Source of the DNA: JAXMAR01 sp046350295
Lineage (GTDB): Bacteria; Planctomycetota; Planctomycetia; Gemmatales; Gemmataceae
Assembly: GCA_046350295.1 (NCBI GenBank)
Contig: JAXMAR010000001.1
Location: 124,001 to 188,000, forward strand
DNA: 64,000 nucleotides
Direction of reading: 5' to 3'
Under the pieces are notes generated by a model, which had not been told where the DNA came from, did not search any database, and saw nothing but the letters and a program-made list of their open reading frames with translations. Shown one piece after another: positions 22,363 through 31,378 of this stretch. The stretch's first letter is position 1. Each line of letters begins with the position of its first letter. The position numbers and the translations under genes are program-made.

Positions 22363-23445
22363 ATGCAACACACGCTCAACATCCCCGCCAAGGCGGACCT
22401 CGACTTCGTGTCGCTCGGCGCGCTGATCCATCGCCTCGATCCCGGCATCGTGCCGTTCCACAAGGCGACCCAGTGTCAGATCCATGTCAGCGGCGGCGAG
22501 TTCAACGTCGCCGCCAACCTCGCCGATTGCTTTCGTCTCAATACCGGCATCGCGACCGCCATGGTCGACTATCCGGTGGGCGACCTCATCGCCGAGCGCG
22601 TCCGGGCCATGGGGGTGCGCCCCTTCTACAAGCGCTTCCAGCACGACGGCGTCACCGGCCCGAACATGGCCATGGTCTACAGCGACCGCGGCTACGGCGT
22701 CCGCCCGCCGGTCGTCTTCTACAATCGCTCGAACGAGGCGGCCGCCCGCCTCAAGCCGGGCGACTTCGACTGGAAGGCGATCTTCGCGGGGGGCGTCCGC
22801 TGGTTCCATAGCGGCGGCATCTTCGCGGCCCTCTCTCCCATGACGCCCGAGGTCATCATCGAGGGGATGAAGGCCGCCAAGGCCGCGGGGGCCGTGGTTT
22901 CGTTCGACCTGAACTTCCGCGAGAAGCTGTGGCGCGTCGCCGGCGGCGCGGGCACGGAGCGCGAGGTGATTCGCCGCATCGTCGCCAACGTCGATGTGCT
23001 GGTCGGCAACGAGGAGGACCTGCAGAAAGGCCTCGGCGTGCCCGGTCCGGAAGTGGCGGGGAAATCGAAGCTCGACCCGACGGCGTTCTTCGGCATGATG
23101 GACCGCGTCATCGAGCAGCACCCGCAGATCAAGATCGTGGCGACGACGCTGCGCGAAGTCCACTCGACCAACCGGCACAGCTGGGGGGCGGTCGCCTGGA
23201 TCGAGGGGCACACCCGCGTGGCGCCGACGTGCGAGCTGGACGTCTACGATCGCGTCGGCGGCGGCGACGGCTTCGCATCCGGCTTCTTCTACGGCCTCAT
23301 GGCCGGCGAGAGCCCCGACGAGGCCCTCAAGCTCGGCTGGGCCCACGGCGCCCTGCTGACCACGTTTCCGGGCGACACCACGATGGCGTCGCTGGAGCAG
23401 GTCCGCGCCTTCGCCAAGGGAGGCTCGGCGCGTATCCAGCGTTAA
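22363..23445 (+). CDS. kdgK: PfkB-family sugar kinase, probably 2-dehydro-3-deoxygluconokinase
   Basis: This 360-residue protein is a ribokinase-fold (PfkB) kinase: an N-terminal substrate Gly-Gly (HVSGGEFNVAANLAD), VSFDLNFREKLW typical of KdgK-like enzymes, a helix VDVLVGNEEDL, and the C-terminal anion-hole/catalytic motif VGGGDGFASGFFYG with the base Asp near 302 (GGGD in place of the usual GAGD). KdgK phosphorylates KDG for Entner-Doudoroff-type sugar acid use. The substrate is a family-level inference. It appears monocistronic, flanked by repeat clusters on both sides. Confidence 0.8.
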   Translation: MQHTLNIPAKADLDFVSLGALIHRLDPGIVPFHKATQCQIHVSGGEFNVAANLADCFRLNTGIATAMVDYPVGDLIAERVRAMGVRPFYKRFQHDGVTGPNMAMVYSDRGYGVRPPVVFYNRSNEAAARLKPGDFDWKAIFAGGVRWFHSGGIFAALSPMTPEVIIEGMKAAKAAGAVVSFDLNFREKLWRVAGGAGTEREVIRRIVANVDVLVGNEEDLQKGLGVPGPEVAGKSKLDPTAFFGMMDRVIEQHPQIKIVATTLREVHSTNRHSWGAVAWIEGHTRVAPTCELDVYDRVGGGDGFASGFFYGLMAGESPDEALKLGWAHGALLTTFPGDTTMASLEQVRAFAKGGSARIQR

Positions 23446-23470
23446 CCTTCTTGGAGCGGTAATCTGGTGT

Positions 23471-23577
23471 GTGCCATGCCCACGGCTTTGCGTGGGCATG
23501 CGAGAGCAAGCCGCGATCGAGGGATTGGCATTCTCCGCCGACACACCCATGCCCACGCAAAGCCGTGGGCATGGCAC
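23471..23577. repeat. Perfect 30-bp inverted repeat pair
   Basis: Positions 23471-23500 and 23548-23577 are exact reverse complements (30 of 30), and each arm itself contains a CATGCCCACG/CGTGGGCATG hairpin. They lie 25 bases after kdgK. This could be an intergenic palindromic repeat and also act as a transcription end. Confidence 0.75.
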
Positions 23578-23591
23578 GCAGCACGCAGGCG

Positions 23592-23651
23592 GTAGGTCAG
23601 GCTTTCCAGCCTGACACAAGAAAGAACGTCAGGCTGGAAAGCCTGACCTAC
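23592..23651. repeat. Perfect 24-bp inverted repeat around AGGCTTTCCAGCCT units
   Basis: Arms 23592-23615 and 23628-23651 are exact reverse complements with a 12-base loop, and each arm holds its own small palindrome (AGGCTTTCCAGCCT). It lies 14 bases after the 30-bp pair and ends 11 bases before the SRPBCC start codon, so in RNA it would fold next to the ribosome binding region. Confidence 0.75.
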
Positions 23652-23662
23652 ACGGAGCGACC

Positions 23663-24203
23663 ATGTTCTTGACCATCGCGCTTGTCGTCGGCGGCTTGCT
23701 GGTCGTCGCCATCTGTGTGTTGCTGTTCGTCGCGGCCGGCAAGCCGAACGCGTTTCGCATTCAGCGTGCGGCGACCATCAAGGCGCCGGCGGAGAAGGTC
23801 TTTGGCCTCATCGACGATTTCCACGTCTGGCCGTCGTGGTCGCCGTGGGAAAAGCTTCGACCCGGCGATGGCCCGCACGCACAGCGGCGCGGCGAGGGGG
23901 GTCGGCGCGGTCTATGAATGGGAGGGGAACAAGAAAGTCGGCAAGGGCCGGATGGAGATCACGACCGCGGCGCCCCCGTCGAAGCTCGTCATCAGCTTCG
24001 ATTTCTTCAAGCCGTTCGAGGCCCACAACGTCGCGGAGTTCACGCTCGAACCGCAGGGAGATACCACGACCGTGACCTGGTCGATGCACGGCCCGCAGCC
24101 GTACATGATGAAGGTCATGACGGTGTTCATGAACATGGACAAGATGGTGGGCAAAGATTTCGAGACGGGGCTCGCGAACCTGAAGTCGATGGCGGAAGGG
24201 TGA
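23663..24203 (+). pseudogene. Membrane-anchored SRPBCC (polyketide cyclase-like) protein with one frameshift
   Basis: The first frame gives an N-terminal membrane helix (FLTIALVVGGLLVVAICVLL) and the start of a START/SRPBCC fold (IKAPAEKVFGLIDDFHVWPS, WSPWEK). At 23854-23856 an extra T in AAGCTTCGACCCG shifts the frame; the rest reads DPAMARTHSGAARGVGAVYE, TTVTWSMHGPQ and DFETGLANLKSMAEG in another frame to the stop at 24203. Removing that base restores a normal protein of about 180 residues. The family binds hydrophobic ligands; none can be named. Confidence 0.8.
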
Positions 24204-24362
24204 TAGGGTCGCTCCAACCCCGATAGACGGCCTCACTTCCTCCGGGGATGGCCCGGAATTGACACCTCCCTGTCAAGACGCCGCTGGTCGATCCGGCGTA
24301 CAATGTCGCACGTCGAACTTGCCGATCCAACGCGGCGGGCCCCGACATCAGGGGAGCTTCCC

Positions 24363-26345
24363 ATGTCCTTCGCTCAATTCTTGGAGACGTACTGGTACCT
24401 GCTGCTTCTGGCCGCCGTCATGGCCGGGCTGGTGCTGCCCTCGATCCGGATCATCGGGCCGACCGACGTCGGGCTGGTGACGAAACGTTTTGCCGTTCGC
24501 AAGCTGCCGGAGGATAACCCGATCGCCTTCCGCGGCGAGGCGGGTTACCAGGCCAACCTGTTGATGCCGGGCTGGTATTTCAAGCTGTGGCTGATCTACA
24601 CGGTGTCGAGGCATCCGTGGGTCCAGGTGCGGGCCGGGGAGATCGGCGTCGTGGTGGCCCAGGTCGGCAAGCCGTTGCCGGTCGGCGCCAAGTCGGCCGT
24701 GTCGGTCAGCGAGCTGAACCTGATCACGAACCTGCGGGCCTGGCTGGAGGCGGGCGGGCAGAAGGGGGTGCAGCGCTCGGTGTTGCCGCCGGGGAGCCTC
24801 ATGCCCGTGCATCCGGTCGGTTTTCTCGTGATTACGCGGGAGCGCATCTACGGCATCCCGGTCACCCGGCAGTTTCAAGAGCTGCAAGCGCGCGGCGACT
24901 TCACCTACGAGGCGTTCGGCCTCGACGAGAAACAGCTCCGCGTCACCGTGATCACGCCGCGCTCCTCCAGCGCCGGCGGGGTCATCGATACCTGCGGCGT
25001 CGTCACCGCGCTCGAAGGCCAGCCGTTGCCCCCCGGCGCCATCGCGGGCCGGCTCGGCGAGTTCGAGGACGTCAAGCGGCTGGAAAGCGAGAACGCCTCC
25101 GACCAGACGCTCATCGAAACCTTGATCGGTTCCAAATCCGGCCAGCACAACAACTACCAGGACTTCGACGCCTTCCTGAAGGCCGGCGGCAAGATCGGCC
25201 TCCAGCACGACCCGCTGCTCTACGGAGCGTACCTCCTCAACCCGTTCCTGGTGCGCGTCGAGGAGGCGCCGATGCTGGTCGTCAAGCAAGGCGAGGTCGC
25301 CGTCATCAAGGCCTACGTCGGCCTCCCCACCGAAGACACCTCGGGCGCCTCCTTCAAGTTCGGCTCGATCGTCCGCCCAGGACACCGCGGCATCTGGGAG
25401 GAGCCCTTGCGCACCGGCAAATACGCCATCAACCCCCGCTGCTACGAAGCCGAGAAGGTGCCGACCGCCATCCTGAGCCTCAACTGGTCCGAGGCGGTGA
25501 GTGAGGCCCACAAGCTGGACGAGCGGCTGTCGCAGATCATCGCCAAGAGCCGCGAGGGGTTCGTCTTCACCATCGAGCTGGTGGTGCAGATTCACGTGCC
25601 CGATACGTCGGCGCCGCGCGTCATCAGCATGGTCGGCACGATTTCCAACCTGGTCAACGAGGTGCTGCAAGCGGCGGTGGGCAACCATTTCCGCGACAAG
25701 CTCCAGAGCATGCCGGCCATCGAGTTCATCGAGACGCGGCAGCTGGTGCAGCAGGCGGCGCTGGCGCACATCCGCACCCAGCTGTCCCAGTACGAGGTGG
25801 AGACGCGGGGCGTCTACATCCAGGACGTGATCCTGCCCAAGGAGCTGGTCGTGGTCCTCACGCAGCGCGAGATCGCCAACCAGGAGAAGGCGACGTTCCA
25901 GATGCAGCAGGAAGCCCAGCGCCTGCGCATCGACCTGGAGAAGACCAAGGGGACGGCCGACATGCAGGCCCAGCTGGCCCAGGCCCAGGTCGGCGTGGAG
26001 ATCGCGACGCAGACGGCGGCGGCGCGGAAGCGCCAGGCGGACGGCGAGGCGACCTACATCGCCGAAACCGGCCGGGCCAAGTCGGCCGAGGTGGAGGCGG
26101 TGGGCCTGGCGCGGGCCAAGGGCTTCGAGGCGCAGGTGAAGGCGCTGGGGCAGGGGCCGACGGCGGTGATCAACGTCGCCACGGCGCTGGCGGAGCGCGG
26201 CGTGAAGATCATGCCGGAGATATTGACGGTGGGGGGCGGCGGGACGCTGGAGGGAGTGGGGGCGACGCTGATGCGGTTCCTCGTCACGCAAGCGGCGGCG
26301 GGGAAGGAGGCGGAGGCTGGTGAAGGACGGGCCGAAACGGCTTGA
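24363..26345 (+). CDS. SPFH/flotillin-like membrane protein
   Basis: The ATG at 24363 follows GGGGAG and begins MSFAQFLETYWYLLLLAAVM, a membrane anchor. The 660-residue protein contains a stomatin/prohibitin/flotillin (SPFH) domain split over its length (GLVTKRFAVRKLP; VRPGHRGIWEEPLRTGKYAI; FTIELVVQIHVPD) and a long Ala/Glu/Gln-rich coiled coil (about residues 490-600) typical of flotillins. Such proteins form membrane-associated oligomeric scaffolds. It is larger than bacterial FloT because of an insert of about 170 residues between the two SPFH-like halves. It seems to be a single-gene unit. Confidence 0.75.
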   Translation: MSFAQFLETYWYLLLLAAVMAGLVLPSIRIIGPTDVGLVTKRFAVRKLPEDNPIAFRGEAGYQANLLMPGWYFKLWLIYTVSRHPWVQVRAGEIGVVVAQVGKPLPVGAKSAVSVSELNLITNLRAWLEAGGQKGVQRSVLPPGSLMPVHPVGFLVITRERIYGIPVTRQFQELQARGDFTYEAFGLDEKQLRVTVITPRSSSAGGVIDTCGVVTALEGQPLPPGAIAGRLGEFEDVKRLESENASDQTLIETLIGSKSGQHNNYQDFDAFLKAGGKIGLQHDPLLYGAYLLNPFLVRVEEAPMLVVKQGEVAVIKAYVGLPTEDTSGASFKFGSIVRPGHRGIWEEPLRTGKYAINPRCYEAEKVPTAILSLNWSEAVSEAHKLDERLSQIIAKSREGFVFTIELVVQIHVPDTSAPRVISMVGTISNLVNEVLQAAVGNHFRDKLQSMPAIEFIETRQLVQQAALAHIRTQLSQYEVETRGVYIQDVILPKELVVVLTQREIANQEKATFQMQQEAQRLRIDLEKTKGTADMQAQLAQAQVGVEIATQTAAARKRQADGEATYIAETGRAKSAEVEAVGLARAKGFEAQVKALGQGPTAVINVATALAERGVKIMPEILTVGGGGTLEGVGATLMRFLVTQAAAGKEAEAGEGRAETA

Positions 26346-26660
26346 GCCTCCGTTCGGACCCCGTAGGAGTCCAAGAAGGTAGCCGGCGGTTGAGCGCAGC
26401 GACACCGCCGGAACATGTTTGCCGCCAGCGTTCCGACCCCCGAACGGGGTCGCAGAGAAGATGGCGCCTCTTGCCGCGGTGGCCAAGTCCAGCTACTCCA
26501 CGCCACGCCACCGAATTCCTTGCTTTTCCATTGGCCCAGGTGTAGCGTATCTACCTTGTGGGATTGCGTTTCGGAGCGATTTGAGCCGGGGGAAAGATTC
26601 ACCCGGCCGCCTTCCAGAGGTGTTGGAAGATCGCTGCCGTGCTGGTAACGGACGGATGAG
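26346..26660. other. Gene-free gap at the left border of the low-GC island
   Basis: This stretch holds the shared 19-base motif at 26376-26394, within a hairpin-like GCCGGCGGTTGAG...CACCGCCGG unit, and a broken TTCGGACCCCGT/ACCCCCGAACGGGGT palindrome. Base composition falls to the lower GC of the following operon near 26500. No attachment site or recombinase was found. Confidence 0.4.
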
Positions 26661-27290
26661 ATGACGAAGGCAAAGACGCCAAGACAGGGAACCTCTTCAC
26701 CGACCTCAGCTGAGGCACCGGAAAAGGTGCTCTCCAGTATTGAGATACTTGCCGTGGCGGTCTTTCTTTTGGACGGGCATTCCCGATACGTGGACACTGA
26801 GGACATTGCAGTGAAAGCGAACGAAATTGCGCCCGGGAAGTTTAGCTGGGTGAAATACCAGGACCAGATTAACATCCACACCGTGAAGACTCATCTTTGG
26901 GACGCAAAGAGCGAGCGCAAGGGTAACCTGCTGCTCGGCTCGGAAAAGGAAGGATGGATGCTTACGTCAGCCGGGCTAGACCTTGCACGTAGCCGATTGA
27001 ATGGACTGAAAGGGATAAAACCCGAGAAGAAAAAACTGAGCGAACCAGAGAAGCAATGGATGAGGACCGAGCGTCTGAGAATGGTCGAAACGGCCGCGTA
27101 CAAAAAGTGTGCATCGGGCCAGACCGGTGCAGTCACGCTCGACGAAGCTGAAGCTTTCTTTCGTTTAAACAGCTATGTGGTGGGGAAGGCAAGGGAACGG
27201 AAGATAGTCCGCGTCTTGAATCTATTCGGCGACGACTCGGAACTCGGTGACGCGGTAAAGGGTCTTGCGGGCCTTGTGCGAGGAAAGTAG
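26661..27290 (+). CDS. Small winged-helix-like protein, first gene of the GHKL/sigma-like operon
   Basis: The 209-residue protein has a flexible N-terminus, then a probable winged helix (about residues 24-108: SIEILAVAVFLLDGHSRYVD, IAVKANEIAPGKFSWVKY, GWMLTSAGLDLA) like those in Mrr/restriction-associated N-terminal domains. The C-terminal part (125-209) is helical and charged. Nothing identifies a catalytic site. Two bases separate its stop from the GHKL ATPase start, so the two are translationally coupled. Codon use is less GC-biased than in flanking genes. A DNA-binding or adaptor role is inferred from the fold guess and the operon. Confidence 0.6.
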   Translation: MTKAKTPRQGTSSPTSAEAPEKVLSSIEILAVAVFLLDGHSRYVDTEDIAVKANEIAPGKFSWVKYQDQINIHTVKTHLWDAKSERKGNLLLGSEKEGWMLTSAGLDLARSRLNGLKGIKPEKKKLSEPEKQWMRTERLRMVETAAYKKCASGQTGAVTLDEAEAFFRLNSYVVGKARERKIVRVLNLFGDDSELGDAVKGLAGLVRGK

Positions 27291-27292
27291 AC

Positions 27293-28948
27293 ATGGCCGA
27301 AACATCCAAAGAGCTGGTTGTTCGGAGCCACGTGGCACGCGATCTTTTGCAAACGGCCGGTCTTTTCAAAAGCGATCGATTGGTGGTTTGGGAATACGTA
27401 GCGAACGGGTTGCAGTACGTCGATCCTGGTACGAATCCACAAGTTCGGGTCATGATCGATGCCAAGAAGAAACGCATCGCGATTTCTGATAACGGCCGAG
27501 GCATGGATTGGCGAGGCCTTCAGAATTTCTTTATTATGCACGGTGAGAATCTTGATCGAAAGGAGGGCAAGGCCGGCCGAGGTAGGTTCGGGACGGGTAA
27601 ATCTGCCGCATTCGGAATAGCGGATACGCTGCGATTGTCAACTGTATGCAACGGGAGCCGGTCGATTGTCGAGCTCCGCCGAAGGGACATTCAGGCCATG
27701 ACCTCGGGCACGGAGATTCCGGTGAAGGTAGTTGAGCGAGAAACGCGCACGTCTGACCCGAATGGCACGTTGGTTGAAATCGAGAACGTCTCCCTCCGCT
27801 CCATCGATCAGGCCAGCATCATTCGGTATATCGAGAGGCACATGGCGCGGTGGCCAAAAAACATAACCGTATCCGTGAACAACCATCTCTGCGACGTCTC
27901 GGAGCCGCCCCTGGATCGTGAGATAAGACACCGAGCGCAAGGACGAACGCGAGAGATACTTGGAGACGTCGAATTGGTCGTAAAGACATCAAAGCGTCCT
28001 CTCGAAGAAGATGAACGCGGCATTTCAATTTTTTCTCGCGGGATTTGGCACGCTGTTACGCTTGCCGGTTGCGAGGGAAGGGACATGTCGCAGTACATTT
28101 TCGGCGAGATCGATGTCCCCCGACTGGAAGAGGATGTCTCGGCTGTCCCGCCCTTTGATGTCACGCGGTCCATGGAACTGAACCCAAACAACGATCTCGT
28201 CCGGGAAGTTTTCGCTTTTATCTATGAGAAGGTGGAGGACATTCGTCGGAGCCTGATGGAAGTCGAGCGCCGTCGCAAGGCGACCGAAGAAGCGCGGAAG
28301 CTTGCCACGCAAGCGGCAGAAATCGCAAATGTGATCAATGAGGACTTCGATACTTTCCGCGGCAAGGTCGCCAAAGTAAGAGCGAAAGCGGTCGGCGGCA
28401 CAGATCTTTTTGGAATCCGGACAAAGGGGGAGGAGCCGGAGAGCGCACTGGTTTCTGGCGGACCGCTCCCGGCGTCGGAGGTGAGCCCAATTGGAAGTGA
28501 GGGAAAGAGCGGTGACGGGGAGACGGCTGGAGGCGATCCTCCAGATCTGAAGCCGTTCTTGCAGCCTCAAGACGATGGCCCAGAGAAGGGTCAGCCGGTC
28601 AAGGCTGCACCGAAGAAGGTCCGTCCACGAGGGGGGTTCCAGGTGAGATTCGAGCATATTGGCACAGAGTCGAACCGAGCGAAGTACGTTTCGGATGAGC
28701 GCACCATTTACCTGAATCTTGATCATCCGCAACTCCTTGCGGCACGAGGAGCGGGGCCTGTGGAAGATCCAACATTTCGTCGGCTTGCCTATGAGGTGGC
28801 TTTTACAGAGTACTCAATCGCTCTGGCGACCGAACTCGCTCAGCTGGAGGGCTACTATATTGACCCAACGGACCCGATTTTTGATATCGGGGAGACCCTC
28901 AATCGGCTTGCACGGAAGGGCGCCCGGCTTTATTCGGCCACGAATTAG
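27293..28948 (+). CDS. GHKL (Hsp90/MORC-like) ATPase
   Basis: The 551-residue protein opens with a Bergerat ATP-binding fold. The N-box is VWEYVANGLQYVD (Glu34, Asn38), the G1 box is DNGRGMD (66-72), and the G2 lid is GRGRFGTGKSAAFG (95-108). A transducer-like region follows (about 155-300), then a helical coiled-coil segment (310-365), a low-complexity linker (375-445) and a C-terminal domain (448-551) with TIYLNLDHPQLL. All ATP-site residues seen in Hsp90/MutL/MORC proteins are present, so it should bind and probably hydrolyse ATP with lid closure and dimerisation. It is not a histidine kinase: no H-box is visible. It is the middle gene of a tight operon and lower in GC than its surroundings. 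Confidence 0.8.
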   Translation: MAETSKELVVRSHVARDLLQTAGLFKSDRLVVWEYVANGLQYVDPGTNPQVRVMIDAKKKRIAISDNGRGMDWRGLQNFFIMHGENLDRKEGKAGRGRFGTGKSAAFGIADTLRLSTVCNGSRSIVELRRRDIQAMTSGTEIPVKVVERETRTSDPNGTLVEIENVSLRSIDQASIIRYIERHMARWPKNITVSVNNHLCDVSEPPLDREIRHRAQGRTREILGDVELVVKTSKRPLEEDERGISIFSRGIWHAVTLAGCEGRDMSQYIFGEIDVPRLEEDVSAVPPFDVTRSMELNPNNDLVREVFAFIYEKVEDIRRSLMEVERRRKATEEARKLATQAAEIANVINEDFDTFRGKVAKVRAKAVGGTDLFGIRTKGEEPESALVSGGPLPASEVSPIGSEGKSGDGETAGGDPPDLKPFLQPQDDGPEKGQPVKAAPKKVRPRGGFQVRFEHIGTESNRAKYVSDERTIYLNLDHPQLLAARGAGPVEDPTFRRLAYEVAFTEYSIALATELAQLEGYYIDPTDPIFDIGETLNRLARKGARLYSATN

Positions 28949-28960
28949 AACGCGAGGCGA

Positions 28961-31336
28961 ATGACGCCCATGCCGATTTCTCGCTACCCGAGGCAAGGCC
29001 ACCCGCTTGCACCGACAATACTGAAGCCCGTGTTGGGCGTCCGCATTCCAAAGAAGCTCTTGGGAAGCGCAGTAACAAACGTCGTTTTCTTTTCCGACCT
29101 CACAAAGAGCGCGTGGGAGACGTTTCCTCCGGAAGTCTGCCGACAACTGGGAACGGCACTCGTCGAGACCATCCGGGCAGTTAACCTTACAAAGACCATT
29201 CTTCGCACGCCTCTTCCGGCTGTCCCACCCAGCTTATCGATCGAAGACTTGGAATTGGAGCAACGCACGTACAACTGTCTTTGCAAGATGCGACGCGAGG
29301 GCCTCCTTGCCGGTCCAGAGGAACTGAGCACAAAGACGATTCGGGATATCCTCAACGTAGAGCATTTCGGTGCAAAAAGCCTAGTGGATCTGCTCACCTC
29401 GCTCGAAGCCGCAGGTACGGATGCAGCTCCGAACCTCAATGAGGAAGGCAAATCAAAGGAAGCAGCCATATTAAGCGAAGACACGCTCGCGGCAGCGTTC
29501 GTTGGCCGTCTCCGCAATCTGCGTTTACCCACCCTTCCGGCCGGCATCGAACTCGGCGATCTCCATTTGGCAAAGGAAACTCATGCTTGTTTGGTTGAAG
29601 AGGGGTTTGCGGCTCGGATTGGAGAGTTGGCGAACCTCACACTCGCAGAGGCGTTGACGATTCGAGGGTTTGGGATTGAGAGATTGCTGGATTACCTGGA
29701 CGCTGTGGACCACGTCAAACGGGACGCAAATGGCAAACCCGAGCAGGCTGTCGGACCTCGACTGAACGACTATGAGCGCCTAATGCGCTATCTGTTCAGA
29801 CCGGGGCGGTCGACCGCGCTACGTGTCAAAGCCGAGCCCCAGGAACGTCACCGATATCTTGAGGACGAGATGCGGGCCCTGATAAAAGGGAGCTTCAAGA
29901 GTAACAAAGCCGCGAACTTTGGGCGGAACACCGACATGATCGCAACGTACTACGGTTGTGACGGTCGGGGAGGCGCAACCTTGGCCGAGGTTGCTAACCA
30001 ATACGGGTTGACGAGGGAGCGCGTCCGGCAGATTTGCATGAAGTCTGCGCAACGAATGAAAAAGGGCGGAATCCAACCGGAGCGTCTGAGAGCGGTGTCC
30101 CGCAGGATCACTGAACTCTTGCCATGTGAAGCGGACTCGCTGGAAAGGGTTCTGCAAAGCGAAGGATTCACACGAGGCGCCTTCAGGGTGAAGGGAGTGC
30201 TACTGTTTTCACAGATGTTGGGAGAACCGGCGCTGTTTCAACTGGAGGATATTGATGGACGGCGAATGGTCGTTGCTCCCGAGACAGCTCGAATGACAAG
30301 GCGAACGATCTTCCAGAGCCGCAAGGCGGTATCTCAATTTGGCGTGGCGACCGTATTGGATCTGGCCGCCGTGCTATCTGAGCAGTTGTCCACAACGATG
30401 ACGCCGGAAGTTGTAACTCGGGTGCTCAATTCCCAACCTGGATTCGAGTGGCTCGATCGTGAAGCGGGATGGTTCTGGTTCCGACATCTTCCGAGAAATC
30501 GCGTCGTAAGCCGCATTCGCAAGATTCTATCAGTTTCCGAGGGTATCGATGTAGGTGAACTCCGAATCGGAATTGCCAGGCACCATGCGATGGATGGGTA
30601 CGCACCGCCAAAAAAGGTCCTTTTGGAGCTTTGTAAACGATTGCCCTATTGCGTGGTCGACGGACATGTTGTGCGTGCGGAGCCACCGATTGATTGGAAG
30701 ACTACACTTCGAGGCGCCGAGTTGTCATTGATAACGATCTTAAAGGAGAACGGCCCAGCCATGCAGAGACCTAAGCTTGAAAAGCGCTGTCTGGACCTAG
30801 GCATGAAGCGTTCTACGTTCTACGCCTACTTGAGCTATTCGCCGGTAATTGAGAGATATGCTTCCGGCGTCTACGGTATTCGCGGAGCAGCAATCGAACC
30901 AGGGGTCGTCGAATCCCTTATTCCTTATACCCAGCGAACTAGAGGTGTTCGCCTTGACCACGGTTGGACGCGCGATAGGCGCATTTGGATCGGATACTGC
31001 GTCTCCGAAGGAATGCTTGGCAATGGCGCCTTTAGCGTTCCCGCGGGCCTCAAGCAGTTTCTTCAAGGGACGTATGCGATGAAGAGTGCCGATGGGGCCG
31101 CCATAGGAACGGTTGTGGTCAAGGACAACGCAGGCTGGGGTCTTGGAACATTGTTTCGGCGCAGAGGCGGTGAGCCGGGTGACACGTTACTTCTTATTTT
31201 CGACGCAAAGGCGCAGCTGGTTACGGCCGCTGTGGGAGACGAAGGTCTACTGGAGCAATTCGACGATGAGGGGGAGGAAGAACAGGCAACGGAGGCGGGG
31301 AAGGAGGGGGAAGGAGGCGCTGCGCCCCCGTCGTAA
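28961..31336 (+). CDS. Multidomain protein with two alpha-CTD-like modules and a sigma-70 region 4-like HTH
   Basis: The 791-residue protein combines RNA polymerase-like parts. Residues 93-150 (IEDLELEQRTYNCLCKMRRE, VEHFGAKSLVDLL) and 196-250 (ALTIRGFGIERLLDYL) resemble the alpha-subunit C-terminal domain, a helix-hairpin-helix DNA-binding unit. Residues 338-368 (TLAEVANQYGLTRERVRQIC) are a close match to sigma region 4.2. The C-terminal half (about 380-645) has several winged-helix-like stretches, and the end is acidic. There is no core sigma region 2, so it is not a complete sigma factor. It starts 12 bases after the GHKL gene. A role at promoters, or binding to host polymerase, is an inference. 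Confidence 0.75.
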   Translation: MTPMPISRYPRQGHPLAPTILKPVLGVRIPKKLLGSAVTNVVFFSDLTKSAWETFPPEVCRQLGTALVETIRAVNLTKTILRTPLPAVPPSLSIEDLELEQRTYNCLCKMRREGLLAGPEELSTKTIRDILNVEHFGAKSLVDLLTSLEAAGTDAAPNLNEEGKSKEAAILSEDTLAAAFVGRLRNLRLPTLPAGIELGDLHLAKETHACLVEEGFAARIGELANLTLAEALTIRGFGIERLLDYLDAVDHVKRDANGKPEQAVGPRLNDYERLMRYLFRPGRSTALRVKAEPQERHRYLEDEMRALIKGSFKSNKAANFGRNTDMIATYYGCDGRGGATLAEVANQYGLTRERVRQICMKSAQRMKKGGIQPERLRAVSRRITELLPCEADSLERVLQSEGFTRGAFRVKGVLLFSQMLGEPALFQLEDIDGRRMVVAPETARMTRRTIFQSRKAVSQFGVATVLDLAAVLSEQLSTTMTPEVVTRVLNSQPGFEWLDREAGWFWFRHLPRNRVVSRIRKILSVSEGIDVGELRIGIARHHAMDGYAPPKKVLLELCKRLPYCVVDGHVVRAEPPIDWKTTLRGAELSLITILKENGPAMQRPKLEKRCLDLGMKRSTFYAYLSYSPVIERYASGVYGIRGAAIEPGVVESLIPYTQRTRGVRLDHGWTRDRRIWIGYCVSEGMLGNGAFSVPAGLKQFLQGTYAMKSADGAAIGTVVVKDNAGWGLGTLFRRRGGEPGDTLLLIFDAKAQLVTAAVGDEGLLEQFDDEGEEEQATEAGKEGEGGAAPPS

Positions 31337-31378
31337 CGATCGGCTACAATTTCTGATGTCGAGCAAAAGGGGTTTGCC

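Noticed and set aside
24348..26486. Long open frame antisense to the SPFH gene
   Set aside because: Same codon-bias effect; its translation is repetitive in Leu/Gly/Asp/Arg without any known motif, while the plus strand has a clear SPFH protein.
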